A DNA stretch of 64,000 bases from NCBI RefSeq assembly GCF_030269765.1, contig NZ_BSTX01000003.1, positions 737,860-801,859 on the forward strand, given 5' to 3'. Below are positions 32,087 through 41,553 of the stretch, one piece after another (the stretch's first letter is position 1; each line of letters opens with the position of its first letter). The notes below the pieces were generated by a model. The model was not told the DNA's origin, made no database searches, and saw nothing but the letters and a program-made list of their open reading frames with translations. The position numbers were made by a program, and so were the translations under genes. The DNA comes from Actinorhabdospora filicis (GTDB lineage: Bacteria; Actinomycetota; Actinomycetes; Mycobacteriales; Micromonosporaceae).

Positions 32087-33675
32087 AGCGTCGCAAACTC
32101 GACGTCAAACAGCTCCCGGCCAAGGCGGCGGGGGAGCTCGACGACAGATTCCAGCTCGCCTCACCGGTCCGGAAGCTGCTGACCAAGGTCTTCCCCGACC
32201 ACTGGTCCTTCCTGCTCGGCGAGATCGCGCTGTTCTCGTTCATCGTGCTGCTGCTGACCGGTACGTTCCTCGCGCTGTTCTTCGACCCGTCGATGACCGA
32301 GGTCCACTACGACGGCTCTTACGCCCCGCTCAAGGGCATCGAGATGTCGAAGGCGTACGAGTCGAGCCTGAGCCTGTCCTTCGACGTGCGGGGCGGCCTG
32401 ATCCTGCGCCAGATGCACCACTGGGCGGCGCTGCTGTTCATGGCCGCGATCGTGGTGCACATGGGCCGGACGTTCTTCACCGGCGCGTTCCGCAAGCCGC
32501 GTGAGACCAACTGGATCATCGGCGTCCTGCTGTTCTGGCTGGGCTTCGGCGAGGGCTTCATCGGCTACTCGCTCCCCGACGACGCGCTGTCGGGCACCGG
32601 TTTGCGCATCGCCTCCGGCATCACCGAGTCGGTCCCGCTGATCGGTTCGTGGGCCTCGTTCGCGCTGTTCGGCGGGGAGTTCCCGGGCGACTCGGTGATC
32701 CCGATGTTCTACATCCTGCACGTCTTCCTGCTGCCGGGCATCCTGCTGTCCCTGATCGGCGTCCACGTCGGCCTGGTCTTCATGCAGAAGCACACCCAGT
32801 GGCCGGGGCCGCACCGGACCGAACACAACGTGGTCGGCTTCCGGATGTTCCCGAACTACGTCAGCAAGCAGGGCGGCTTCTTCATGCTCGTCTTCGCGGT
32901 CATCGCGCTGATGGGCGGCCTGTTCCAGATCAACCCGGTCTGGATGTTCGGGCCCTACAAGGCCGAGGTCGTGTCGGCGGGCTCCCAGCCCGACTGGTAC
33001 GTCATGTTCCTGGACGGCCTGGTCCGGCTCTTCCCGGCCTGGGAGATCCGCGAGTTCGGCTTCACGATCCCGGCGGTCTTCTGGCCCGGCGTGGTGGGCA
33101 TGGGCATCTTCACGATGCTGCCCCTGCTCTACCCGTTCATCGAGCGGCGGCTCACCAAGGACAAGGGGCACCACAACCTGCTCCAGCGTCCGCGTGACAT
33201 GCCGGCCCGTACCGGCGTGGGCGTGATGTCCCTGGCGTTCTTCGTCATCTGCACGCTCTCGGGCGCCAACGACATCATCGCCGACAAGTTCAGCATCAGC
33301 CTGAACGCGATGACCTGGGCCGGCCGCATCGGCCTGCTGGTCATCCCGCCGCTGGCGTACCTGGCGACCTACCGGATCTGCCTGGGCCTCCAGCAGCACG
33401 ACCGCGAGGTCCTGGCGCACGGCGTCGAGACCGGCATCATCAAGCGGGACGCCGAAGGCCGCTTCTACGAGGTGCACCAGCCGCTCGCCGAGCCCGACGA
33501 GCACGGCCACACCCACCTTGAGTACAACGGCTGGACCGTGCCGAAGAAGATGAACCGCCTGGGCGCCCTCGCGCCGACTCTCAAGGGCTTCTTCAAGCCC
33601 ATCGAGAAGCCGGCCGAGAAGCCCGCGGTGGAGCCCGGCGAGGACCGCGAGGAGATCACCGCGGGCAAGAACTAG
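32083..33675 (+). CDS. qcrB: Cytochrome b subunit of the bcc complex
   Basis: A 530-residue polytopic membrane protein that oxidises menaquinol. Heme-ligand histidine pairs are visible in RQMHHWAALLFMAAIVVHMGR and FYILHVFLLPGILLSLIGVH. Unlike proteobacterial enzymes, it carries a C-terminal charged extension of over 100 residues (from about 420), typical of actinobacteria. The GTG at 32083 overlaps qcrA. Last gene of the operon, followed by a strong terminator. QcrB is the known target of telacebec-type inhibitors in mycobacteria. Confidence 0.95.
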   Translation: MKRRKLDVKQLPAKAAGELDDRFQLASPVRKLLTKVFPDHWSFLLGEIALFSFIVLLLTGTFLALFFDPSMTEVHYDGSYAPLKGIEMSKAYESSLSLSFDVRGGLILRQMHHWAALLFMAAIVVHMGRTFFTGAFRKPRETNWIIGVLLFWLGFGEGFIGYSLPDDALSGTGLRIASGITESVPLIGSWASFALFGGEFPGDSVIPMFYILHVFLLPGILLSLIGVHVGLVFMQKHTQWPGPHRTEHNVVGFRMFPNYVSKQGGFFMLVFAVIALMGGLFQINPVWMFGPYKAEVVSAGSQPDWYVMFLDGLVRLFPAWEIREFGFTIPAVFWPGVVGMGIFTMLPLLYPFIERRLTKDKGHHNLLQRPRDMPARTGVGVMSLAFFVICTLSGANDIIADKFSISLNAMTWAGRIGLLVIPPLAYLATYRICLGLQQHDREVLAHGVETGIIKRDAEGRFYEVHQPLAEPDEHGHTHLEYNGWTVPKKMNRLGALAPTLKGFFKPIEKPAEKPAVEPGEDREEITAGKN

Positions 33676-33692
33676 CCCGCGCGAATTCCGCG

Positions 33693-33732
33693 AAAGACCC
33701 CGCTGTCCGATAACGGACAGCGGGGTCTTCCA
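33693..33732 (+). terminator. Terminator of the ctaE-qcrCAB operon
   Basis: A perfect 16-bp stem (33694-33709 with 33714-33729) with loop ataa and a T-rich tail, 18 bases after the qcrB stop. Confidence 0.92.
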
Positions 33733-34017
33733 TTTCCGGCTACGGGCGCGCGGAAAGGCCCCCGGGCATAGGCTGAAAGTCCGCAGTGGACGGTCCGCTT
33801 GATCGTCCTGTGTAGACGCTGAGTGCCACCTGGGGAGCGCCCCGCCGTCGGATATTGACGAAGGTCACTCTCGGTCGCACACCCGGTGCGACAGGGGCCT
33901 TTAGTACCACTGATTCGTCCGATCGGATGACCGACACTTCGCCGACGATCACTAGGTTCTGTCCTCATGTCCGATTAGGATCGCCCAAGACGCGAGATGC
34001 GGCCGAGGAGGTGCGAA
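33733..34017. other. Leader region of the Rel/SpoT homologue gene
   Basis: About 285 bases with no gene. A 10-base palindrome tccgatcgga lies at 33918-33927. The ribosome site GAGGAGG at the end decides the start of the next gene. No reliable promoter hexamers could be assigned. Confidence 0.5.
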
Positions 34018-35760
34018 ATGCTACGTGCGTTCATGACGCGATCGTCATCACCCGTGGACGTCCACGGACTGTCCGCGCTGGTCGACTCGCTCGTGCGCAC
34101 GCACCGCGCGCAGTACGCCTCCGCCGACATCCCGCTGCTGCGCAAGGCCTACCGCATCGGCGAGCAGATGCACCGCGGCCAGATGCGCAAGAGCGGCGAG
34201 CCCTACATCACGCATCCCCTCGCGGTCACCCAGATCCTCGCCGAGCTCGGCATGGACACCACCACGCTGGCCGCCGGTCTCCTCCACGACACCGTCGAGG
34301 ACACCAGCTACACCCTGGAGCAGCTGCGGGCCGACTTCGGCACCGAGGTCGCCTGGATGGTCGACGGCGTGACCAAGCTCGACAAGGTCTCCTTCGGGGA
34401 CGTCGCCGAGGCCGAGACGATCCGCAAGCTGATCGTGGCCGCCGGGCGCGACGTCCGGGTGATGGTCATCAAGCTCGCCGACCGCCTCCACAACATGCAG
34501 ACCCTCGGCTTCAAGTCGCGGCCCTCGCAGGTGCGTATCGCCAAGGGCACCCAGGACGTCCTCATCCCCCTCGCCGACCGGCTGGGCCTCTACGCGCTCA
34601 AGAGCGAGCTGGAGGACCTCGTCCTGGGCATCATGGAACCGGAGATGTACGCCGAGATCGGCGAGTACCTCGACGGCCGGGGCGACCGGGAGGCGAGAGT
34701 GGAGGCGGCGCGGCGCAAGCTCGCGCCGCAGTTGCGCGAGGTCCGGGTCGCCGCCGAGGTCGTGGACCGTCCCCGGCACCACTACTCGGTCTACCGGGAA
34801 CGCTCGGCGGGCCGTCCCGCCGGCAGGCACGACCCGCTGCGGCTGGTGCTGATGGTGGACGGCTCGGAGACCGACTGCTACGCCGCCCTGGGCGCCGTCC
34901 ACAACACGTGGCGGCCGATCCCGGGGCGCTTCAAGGACTTCATCGCCTCCCCGAAGTTCAATATGTACCAGTCGCTGCACACGACCGTCTTCGGCCCGGA
35001 TCACGAGCCGATGGACGTCATGGTGCGCACCTCGCAGATGAACCGGATCGCCGAGTTCGGCATCATCGCCCAGCTCGGTCCCGCCGGGCAGCGCGCGCAC
35101 AAGGGCCCCGACAAGCTGCTGTGGCTGACGCGGCTGCTGGACTGGCAGCGCGAGACCAACGACTCGGCGAAGTTCCTGGAGTCCCTGCGCTGCGACCTGG
35201 CCGACGAGCAGATCCTGGTCTTCACCTCCCAGGGCCGCCAGGTCCTCCTCCCGCTGGCCGCCACGCCCGTGGACCTCGCCTACAGCGTCGACACGCGCCT
35301 GGGCGACCGCCTCATCGGCGCCTACGTCAACGGGCGCCTGGTACCCCTCTCCCGGGGCCTGGCCGACGGCGACCTCGTGGAGATCATCACCGCCGAAGGC
35401 GGCGACTATCCCGGCCCCTCGCAGGAGTGGCTGCTGACCGCCAAGACGCCCCAGGCGCAGCTCCAGATCAGCCAGTGGTTCGCCGGGCACCGCGACGACC
35501 GGGGCGAGAAGGCCCTCGCCGACCGCATCACGGCCGGCCGCACCGCCCTCAAGGCCGCCCTGCACCAGCGCGACCGGGGCCTGTCCACCGACGAGCCGCT
35601 CATGCGCCTCGGCCGCGACCTGGGCTACCGGGACGTCGACGCGCTCTGCCTGGCCGTCTCCGACGGCAAGCTGGACGCCGGGCAGCTCGCCGACCGGCTC
35701 ATCGACATGGTCGACCGGGTGCCGTTAACGCCGTGGCACGCGGTGGCCGAGTCGGCCTGA
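34018..35760 (+). CDS. RelA/SpoT homologue with intact hydrolase and degenerate synthetase domain
   Basis: A 580-residue protein. The HD hydrolase domain (about 20-200) keeps ITHP (His66), HDTVED (90-95) and KLADRLHNM. The synthetase-like domain (about 245-360) keeps PGRFKDFIA and YQSLHTT but has lost several catalytic residues: the usual R in the D-L-x-A-x-R motif is Val (HDPLRLVLMV), the E of E-V-Q-I-R-T is Asp (MDVMVRT), and the H of AAHW is Gln (IIAQL). A TGS domain (about 398-460) follows, and the ACT domain is missing. It is therefore likely a (p)ppGpp hydrolase rather than a synthetase. ATG 34018 follows GAGGAGG. An in-frame TTA codon is at 35725. Confidence 0.88.
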   Translation: MLRAFMTRSSSPVDVHGLSALVDSLVRTHRAQYASADIPLLRKAYRIGEQMHRGQMRKSGEPYITHPLAVTQILAELGMDTTTLAAGLLHDTVEDTSYTLEQLRADFGTEVAWMVDGVTKLDKVSFGDVAEAETIRKLIVAAGRDVRVMVIKLADRLHNMQTLGFKSRPSQVRIAKGTQDVLIPLADRLGLYALKSELEDLVLGIMEPEMYAEIGEYLDGRGDREARVEAARRKLAPQLREVRVAAEVVDRPRHHYSVYRERSAGRPAGRHDPLRLVLMVDGSETDCYAALGAVHNTWRPIPGRFKDFIASPKFNMYQSLHTTVFGPDHEPMDVMVRTSQMNRIAEFGIIAQLGPAGQRAHKGPDKLLWLTRLLDWQRETNDSAKFLESLRCDLADEQILVFTSQGRQVLLPLAATPVDLAYSVDTRLGDRLIGAYVNGRLVPLSRGLADGDLVEIITAEGGDYPGPSQEWLLTAKTPQAQLQISQWFAGHRDDRGEKALADRITAGRTALKAALHQRDRGLSTDEPLMRLGRDLGYRDVDALCLAVSDGKLDAGQLADRLIDMVDRVPLTPWHAVAESA

Positions 35761-35930
35761 GCTCCGGAAAGCGCCGCCGCCGGGACGAAAGACGGATGAA
35801 TCCCTCTCGGCCGACGCGGGCCGCGTATCGCCTTCGAGGCCGAACGGCGCCGGACGAGGGACACGCGTACGCCGACCCCCGAGGGTGCCCATCTTTCTCC
35901 CCGCGAGCGGAGCCCGGATCCCCGGTCCCC

Positions 35931-37718
35931 TCACCGCCGGTTGCGCCGGTCGCCGACCTTCCCGAGTAAGGCCGGGGTCTCCTCCGCCTTCGCCAGCAGC
36001 GGGCGATGCCGCGCCGCGCCGCGCGCGGGTGAGGACCAGCCGTCGCTGGTGTGCACCAGCCGCGTGTCGGGATGCTCCAGCCAGTTCAGGATCTTCTCCG
36101 TCTCGGCCGCGTAGGCCGCCGGGAGCGTCCCCACGACGGTCTCGGCGGTCGCCAGGGCCGCCTCGATCGACGGCATCGGGCTCACCCCGGGCGCCGAGTG
36201 CGCCGCCGACACCAGGCGGCCGTGCCGGACGACGGCGATGTCCCAGCCGCGGTCGGCCGCTCGGCGGGCGGCGGTCAGTTCGCCGATGCGGGTCAGCCCC
36301 GCCAGCCGCTGGGTGCGGATCGCGGCCCGCAGGAACGCCGCCAGGCGCTCCCGGACGACGGCGGCGTCCTCGAACCGCTCCATGTCCGCCAGGGCGCCGA
36401 TGCGGTCCAGCAGCGGCCGCACGACGCCGTCGGGATCGCCGGTCATGGTCTCGGCGACGGTGGTGACGAGCTCGCCGTAGGCGTCGGCGGAGATCTCGTG
36501 GCGGCACGGCGCCGGGCACTTGCCGAGCTCGGCCAGCGCGCACGCCGGGCTGAGCGTGCGCAGGGACAGCCGGGGCGTGCACTGCCGCAGCGGGACGGCC
36601 TCCACGATGGCCTGCGCGGTCGCCTCGGCCGAGCCGCGCGAACTGAACGGCCCCAGCCAGTGGGAGTCCTTCTCGCTCAGCCGGTGCACCACCGACAGGC
36701 GCGGGTACGGCTCGCTGGTCAGCTTCAGCCACACCGCGCCCTCGGGGTGCTTGGAGCGGCGGTTGAACGGCGGCTTGTGGGCGGCGATCATCCGCAGCTC
36801 GCGCACCTCGGCCTCCAGCCCGTGCGCGCACTCCACGGTCTCGATGCGGAAGGTGCGCCGCACCATCTCGCGCATCTGCCGCCGCGTCTCACCGGCGGTG
36901 AAGTACGAGCGGACGCGCGAGGCCATGTTGATCGAGGTGCCGACGTAGAGGGGCTGGTCGTCGGCGTCGCGGAAGATGTACACGCCGGGGGAGTCGGGGA
37001 CCCGCTCGGCCAGCTTGCGCTTGGCGCGCAGCTCCGGCGGCACCTGGCGGCCGAACTCGGCGAGTTCCTCGTAGGTGTGGACGCCGTGCCCGCCGAGGCG
37101 TTCGAACAGCGCGTGCAGGACGTCGACGGTCGCGCGAGCGTCGGCCAGCGCGCGGTGGTTGGGGGAGACGGTGGCGCGGAAGTAGCGCGCCAGGGTCCCC
37201 AGGCGCTTGTTCGGGACCTCGTCGCGGTCCACGAGGCGGCGGGCCAGGACCACGGTGTCCACGACCCGGGGCTTGGGCCAGGCGTAGCCGCAGCGGTCGG
37301 CGGCGGCCTTGAGGAAGCCGACGTCGAAGGGCGCGTTGTGGGCGACCAGGACGGTTCCGGCGGCGAACTCCAGGAACGCCGGGAGGACCTCGGCGATGCG
37401 CGGTGCGGAGGCGACCATGTCGTCGCTGATGCCGGTCAGCATCGTGATGCGCGCGTCGATGGGTTCGCCGGGGTTGACGAGGGTGGCGAACTCGCCGAGG
37501 ATCTCGCCGCCCCGGACCTTGATCGCCCCGATCTCGGTGATCTGGGCGGAGTCGGCGGCCACGCCGGTGGTCTCCAGGTCGACCACCACGAAGGTGATCT
37601 CGGAGAGGGGCTCGCCGCGGTCGAGGAGCGAGGGCTGGACGGCCTTGCGCCGCCCGTTCGCCGGGGACGTCCCCGGGGTTCCCGCCGTGTTCTCCGTGTC
37701 GACCACGGACGGGACCAT
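35931..37718 (-). CDS. DEDDh 3'-5' exonuclease fused to a UvrC-like GIY-YIG endonuclease domain
   Basis: A 595-residue two-domain nuclease. Residues about 40-210 form a DnaQ/PolIII-epsilon exonuclease with ExoI VVVDLETTG, ExoII HNAPFDVGFL and ExoIII HRALADARAT. Residues about 245-330 form a GIY-YIG domain (SPGVYIFRDADDQPLYVG, then NRRSKHPEG), as in UvrC and Cho, followed by a UvrC-like C-terminal part with a Cys trio near CALAELGKCPAPC. It probably acts in DNA repair, combining incision and trimming. The fusion is common in actinobacteria. The start is uncertain; ATG 37718 gives the longest product, and a shorter start just before the exonuclease is possible. Confidence 0.88.
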   Translation of the reverse strand: MVPSVVDTENTAGTPGTSPANGRRKAVQPSLLDRGEPLSEITFVVVDLETTGVAADSAQITEIGAIKVRGGEILGEFATLVNPGEPIDARITMLTGISDDMVASAPRIAEVLPAFLEFAAGTVLVAHNAPFDVGFLKAAADRCGYAWPKPRVVDTVVLARRLVDRDEVPNKRLGTLARYFRATVSPNHRALADARATVDVLHALFERLGGHGVHTYEELAEFGRQVPPELRAKRKLAERVPDSPGVYIFRDADDQPLYVGTSINMASRVRSYFTAGETRRQMREMVRRTFRIETVECAHGLEAEVRELRMIAAHKPPFNRRSKHPEGAVWLKLTSEPYPRLSVVHRLSEKDSHWLGPFSSRGSAEATAQAIVEAVPLRQCTPRLSLRTLSPACALAELGKCPAPCRHEISADAYGELVTTVAETMTGDPDGVVRPLLDRIGALADMERFEDAAVVRERLAAFLRAAIRTQRLAGLTRIGELTAARRAADRGWDIAVVRHGRLVSAAHSAPGVSPMPSIEAALATAETVVGTLPAAYAAETEKILNWLEHPDTRLVHTSDGWSSPARGAARHRPLLAKAEETPALLGKVGDRRNRR

Positions 37719-37772
37719 ACCCGCCGCCCCTGACAGGGGACGGCGGGGATGTCGCGCGTCTGTACTAACCCG

Positions 37773-38315
37773 CTACTTGACGTCGCCGGAGAGGACGGCG
37801 GTCTTGGGCAGCTTGGTGATGTCGTCGCCGTAGTTCGGCGAGATCTCCACCTGGAGGGTCTTGTCGGAGGTGGGCATCGCGCAGCCGAACTTGCCCGTGG
37901 CCTTCTTGCCGGCCTGGACGGTGCCGGTCAGCTGTGCCCCGACGCCCTCATCGAAGATCTCCTCGGAGGCCTTGCCGTCGGTGCCGGTCTTGCAGGCGAT
38001 GCTGAACAGGGTCAGCTCGACATCCTTGCCGGTGCCGTTCTCCACCTGGATGGTGAACTCGACGTAGTCGGTGTTGCCCGGCGAGGCGGTGTCGGAGGAC
38101 TTCTTGCGCTCGAAGCCGGTGAGGGTGGCCACGAAGCCGTCCTCCCACTTGTAGGGCGCGTCCAGGGCGTTGCCCGCGGGCTTCTTGTCGTCCTTGGGAG
38201 TGTCCTGGCTCTTGTTCGTGTCCGACTTCGGGGAGGCGGGCTTGTCGTCGGCGCCGCAGGCGGCGAGGAGTCCGAGGGAGAGGACGGCGGTGACGGCGAG
38301 CACGGTCTTCTTCAT
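37773..38315 (-). CDS. Secreted lipoprotein, DUF4352-like
   Basis: A 180-residue lipoprotein with signal peptide MKKTVLAVTAVLSLGLLAAC (Cys20), a Lys/Ser/Asp-rich linker to about residue 50, and a beta-rich domain with TDYVEFTIQVENGTGKDVEL, the pattern of the immunoglobulin-like DUF4352 (telokin-like) domain. Two cysteines (in FSIACKTG and GKFGCAMP) may form a disulfide. Function unknown; relatives are cell-surface proteins. It stands alone, with the repair nuclease gene downstream in the same direction after 55 bases. Confidence 0.82.
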   Translation of the reverse strand: MKKTVLAVTAVLSLGLLAACGADDKPASPKSDTNKSQDTPKDDKKPAGNALDAPYKWEDGFVATLTGFERKKSSDTASPGNTDYVEFTIQVENGTGKDVELTLFSIACKTGTDGKASEEIFDEGVGAQLTGTVQAGKKATGKFGCAMPTSDKTLQVEISPNYGDDITKLPKTAVLSGDVK

Positions 38316-38655
38316 GGGGGCGCTTGTTCCTTCGGGTCGACAGTTCTAGTGGGCGGGACTGCCGGTGTCCCTGATGATCACAAGTCTGCGGGCGGTCGCG
38401 ATCGACGGAGTCCCGGATTCGTGCCAGATGATCTTGCTTACTCCGGAAGGACGGCGCGGGCGCCCCCGATTGCCGGTCCGCGCCGTTCCCTCCGGTGCCG
38501 CTTGCTCGCCGTGACCTCTCCGGCGAGCAGGGTGTGTCGAGAGCTTAGAGAACGAACTCGCCGAATCGCTTACGGATCCATGCCGAAGTGGTGCATCGCA
38601 CGAAAGAAACGTAAGTAACGATCCGGACTCGGATTAGATTCTTCGGCCGCGTGGG
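38316..38655. other. Gap between the lipoprotein and NYN-domain genes
   Basis: This 340-base stretch should hold the lipoprotein promoter and the end of the NYN gene transcript. I see no convincing gene, repeat or strong terminator in it; a short inverted repeat atccg-gact-cggat lies at about 38620-38633. Confidence 0.5.
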
Positions 38656-40071
38656 CTAGGAGCGGCCGAGCCGCCGCAGCAGCGTGTCCGACGACAAGGG
38701 GTACGCGCCGTGCCTGCGCGTCCCGTCGGCGACCTCCTTGTCGGAGGAGATCACCACGATCACGCGCCCGTCGGGCTCGTTGCGGACCAGCTCCCGGATC
38801 ACCGAGTCGGCGGTGACGCCCTTCTTGGAGAACAGGACGCGCACGCCGCGCGGCGCCGGTGGCAGCCCGTGGATGCGCTCGGCGCCGTCGAAGACGATCG
38901 TGGTCTCCGCGCCGGTCTGCGCGGCCAGCCCGCCCAGCCCGCGGATGAGCCGGGCGCGCTGCTGCTCCAGCGACAGCTCCTTGTAGCCGCGCATCGTCAC
39001 GTTGTACCCGTCGACGACCAGGTGCGCCTTCGGCAGCGACAGCAGGTCGTCCAGGCGCGCCGGATCGTCGGCCTCCAGCCCGCGCGCGGCGGCCTGCCCG
39101 GCCGCGCCCGGCAACTCGGCGAGCGCCCCGGCGACCAGGTCGGCGGGGGTCCGCTCGGCCGGTTCCAGCGCCAGCTCCCGGCGCAGGCCCTGCGCGGCGC
39201 CGCCGATGGTCTCCAGCAGCAGCCACAGCCGCGCGTCGTTGAGGGCGCGCGCGTCGCGGGCGCCGTGCCGGGCGGCCTCCAGGGCCTTGGAGGACTGCTC
39301 CAGCTCGGCGCGCAGCCGCCGCACCTCGACCTTGTGGTCCTCACCGGCCTTCGCCAGGCGTCCCCGCTCGGCGGCCAGGGAGTCGGTGGCCTTGTCGGCG
39401 CGGCGGGTCGCCTCGCGCAGGTCCTTGGACATCGTCCGGGACTGCGAGCGCAGCTCGTTGACCTCGTCGCGCAGCTCGGCCAGCTCCACCCGCAGCTTCT
39501 CCGCCTCGCGCTCGGCGAGGGCCTTGTCGTGCTCGGCGTGCGCGACGGCCTGCTGCGCGCGCGCCAGCCGCGCGGTGACCTCGGCGTCCTCGTCCATGCT
39601 GCGCACCGCGGCACCGGCCGAACCCAGCAGGTCCAGCCAGCCTTCGGGACGCGTCAGATACGCCAGGGCCGCCACCTCGACCGGGTCGGCCGCCGCCGGG
39701 GGAGCGCCCGCCGACACCGCCGCGCCCAGTTCACCGGCCTCGTCGGTGGCGCGGGTGGCGATGGCGGCGCGGAAGTCGGGATCGACCGCCAGCTGCGCGG
39801 CGATCTTCGAACCGCCCAGGCGCGCGCGGCGGCGCGGCTCCCACTTCGCCACCGGCCACAACGGACGCGGCAGCTCATCGCGCCGCAACGTCGGCATGGA
39901 ATGCGCCGCGAGCTGGATCACCCGCAACCGGACCGCCTCGGGCAGCTCCGGCTCGGCCGCGTCGGGCTCGGTGGCGTCCGGCTCATTGGCGTCGAGCTCG
40001 GCGGCGCCATCGGCTTCGGTGGGGTGGAACTCCCCGGACTCGGCCGGGTCCTCACCCGGCCGCGCGTTCAC
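38656..40071 (-). CDS. NYN-domain (YacP/Rae1-like) putative ribonuclease with coiled coil
   Basis: A 471-residue protein. The C-terminal 170 residues form a NYN/PIN-like domain: HLVVDGYNVTMRG, TTIVFDGAER, and VIVVISSDKEVADG hold the expected acidic residues. The middle (about 190-280) is a long charged coiled coil (EHDKALAEREAEKLRVELAE). The N-terminus is acidic with repeated Glu-Pro/Asp-Ala-x pairs. YacP-like proteins cleave RNA; Rae1 is ribosome-linked. A GTG at 40071 is the chosen start; longer in-frame sequence exists upstream but overlaps the divergent promoter area. The start is only moderately sure. Confidence 0.78.
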   Translation of the reverse strand: MNARPGEDPAESGEFHPTEADGAAELDANEPDATEPDAAEPELPEAVRLRVIQLAAHSMPTLRRDELPRPLWPVAKWEPRRRARLGGSKIAAQLAVDPDFRAAIATRATDEAGELGAAVSAGAPPAAADPVEVAALAYLTRPEGWLDLLGSAGAAVRSMDEDAEVTARLARAQQAVAHAEHDKALAEREAEKLRVELAELRDEVNELRSQSRTMSKDLREATRRADKATDSLAAERGRLAKAGEDHKVEVRRLRAELEQSSKALEAARHGARDARALNDARLWLLLETIGGAAQGLRRELALEPAERTPADLVAGALAELPGAAGQAAARGLEADDPARLDDLLSLPKAHLVVDGYNVTMRGYKELSLEQQRARLIRGLGGLAAQTGAETTIVFDGAERIHGLPPAPRGVRVLFSKKGVTADSVIRELVRNEPDGRVIVVISSDKEVADGTRRHGAYPLSSDTLLRRLGRS

Positions 40072-40273
40072 GTCTCGGCCGGTACGGGAAAAAAGAGCGC
40101 AGCGTGCCCCCACAACACGACAGGCCGCGACGTGCGGCGCGCTGGGGTCCGTACCGACATGCGTCAAGTGTGTCACTTGGCCGAGCGCTTCGCGCGCGGC
40201 AGCCCGCTCTTCACCCGGCCGATTCCCCGAGATCTGCGACACCACGCGATCCCGCCGCCCGATACGGTACCTC

Positions 40274-41539
40274 ATGGCCCTGTCCCAGGCGCTGCGCCAG
40301 CCGGCGTCCTACGCGCTCCTCGCGCTGCTCGCCGCCCTCATCATCGCCGCGATCGTCCTGGTGCCCTGGACCGATCCGCCCGCGCCGCCGCGTGAGGCCG
40401 TCGACGCCGCCGTGGCGTCCCTGCCCGCCGGGACCGTCGCCGCCGGGAAGTCCCTGTCGGGCGACCTGCGTCCCGGCGCGTTCCTGTCGATGGCCGCCGG
40501 ACTCCTCGCCGCGCTCGCCCTGGGCCTGACGCCGCTGGGCGCGCGCATCGTCGCCGCATGCGGGCGGCCCTTCGGGGGCGCGTGGCTCGCCGAGGCGCTG
40601 CTGGGCGGCCTGGCCGTCCTGCTGCTGGGGCAGCTGGCCACCCTGCCGTTCGGGGCGTGGCGGCACGCCGTCCTGGTCCGGCACGGACTGTCCACACAGG
40701 GCTGGGGCGGATGGGCGGTGGACGTGGCCAAGTCCTACGCCGTCAGCGCGGTCCTGGGCCTGGTCGTGCTGGGCGCCTTCTACACACTCACACGCCTCGC
40801 GCCGCGCCTGTGGTGGGCGATCGCGGCCGCCGGGGCGGCGCTGCTGGTGGTCTTGATGTCGATGCTGTACCCGCTGGTCATCGAGCCGGTGTTCAACAAG
40901 TTCGACCCGCTGCCCGACTCGCCGCTGCGCACCGAGCTGCTGGACCTCGCCGCGCGCGACGGCGTCCCCGTCGGCGACGTCCTGGTCGCCGACGCCTCCC
41001 GCCGCACCAACGCGGTCAACGCCTACGTCTCCGGCATCGGGCCCACCCGCCGCATCGTCGTCTACGACACCCTCCTGCGCGAGGCCACCCCCGACGAGGT
41101 CGTCTCCGTCGTCGCCCACGAACTCGGCCACGCCAAGGACGGCGACGTGTTCACCGGCACCGTCCTGGGCGCCCTCGGCGCGGCCGCGGCGGTGTGCGGG
41201 CTGGCCGTCCTGGGGTCCTGGACGGGGCTCCTGCGCCGCGTGGGAGCCGAGAGCGTCACCAGCCCCCGCGCGCTCGCGCTGATCCTGGCCGTCTTCGCCG
41301 TCGTCGGCCTGCTGTCGGCGCCCTTGCAGAACCTGGTCTCGCGGCGCATGGAGGCGCGCGCCGACCAGCACGCCCTCGACCTCACCGGCGACGCCGAGGG
41401 CTTCGCCGCGATGCAGGCCCGGCTGGCCGCCGCCAACCACTCCGACGTCGATCCGCCCTGGATCGTCCAGCTGATCTTCGGCAGCCACCCCACCACCGCC
41501 GAGCGCATCGCCGCCGCCGGGGAGCACCGGAGCCGCTGA
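40274..41539 (+). CDS. M48 (Ste24/CAAX protease-like) membrane metallopeptidase
   Basis: A 421-residue integral membrane zinc protease. The zinc site is VVAHELGHAKDGD near residue 281, with the third ligand expected in RRMEARADQHAL about 75 residues later. At least six hydrophobic segments surround it, including an N-terminal one (YALLALLAALIIAAIVLV). The block SMLYPLVIEPVFNKFDPLPD is typical of the Ste24p-type family. Substrates in actinobacteria are unknown; membrane protein quality control is likely. ATG 40274 starts the family N-terminus. pimB follows after 14 bases. Confidence 0.88.
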   Translation: MALSQALRQPASYALLALLAALIIAAIVLVPWTDPPAPPREAVDAAVASLPAGTVAAGKSLSGDLRPGAFLSMAAGLLAALALGLTPLGARIVAACGRPFGGAWLAEALLGGLAVLLLGQLATLPFGAWRHAVLVRHGLSTQGWGGWAVDVAKSYAVSAVLGLVVLGAFYTLTRLAPRLWWAIAAAGAALLVVLMSMLYPLVIEPVFNKFDPLPDSPLRTELLDLAARDGVPVGDVLVADASRRTNAVNAYVSGIGPTRRIVVYDTLLREATPDEVVSVVAHELGHAKDGDVFTGTVLGALGAAAAVCGLAVLGSWTGLLRRVGAESVTSPRALALILAVFAVVGLLSAPLQNLVSRRMEARADQHALDLTGDAEGFAAMQARLAAANHSDVDPPWIVQLIFGSHPTTAERIAAAGEHRSR

Positions 41540-41553
41540 TAACGTCTGGGGCC

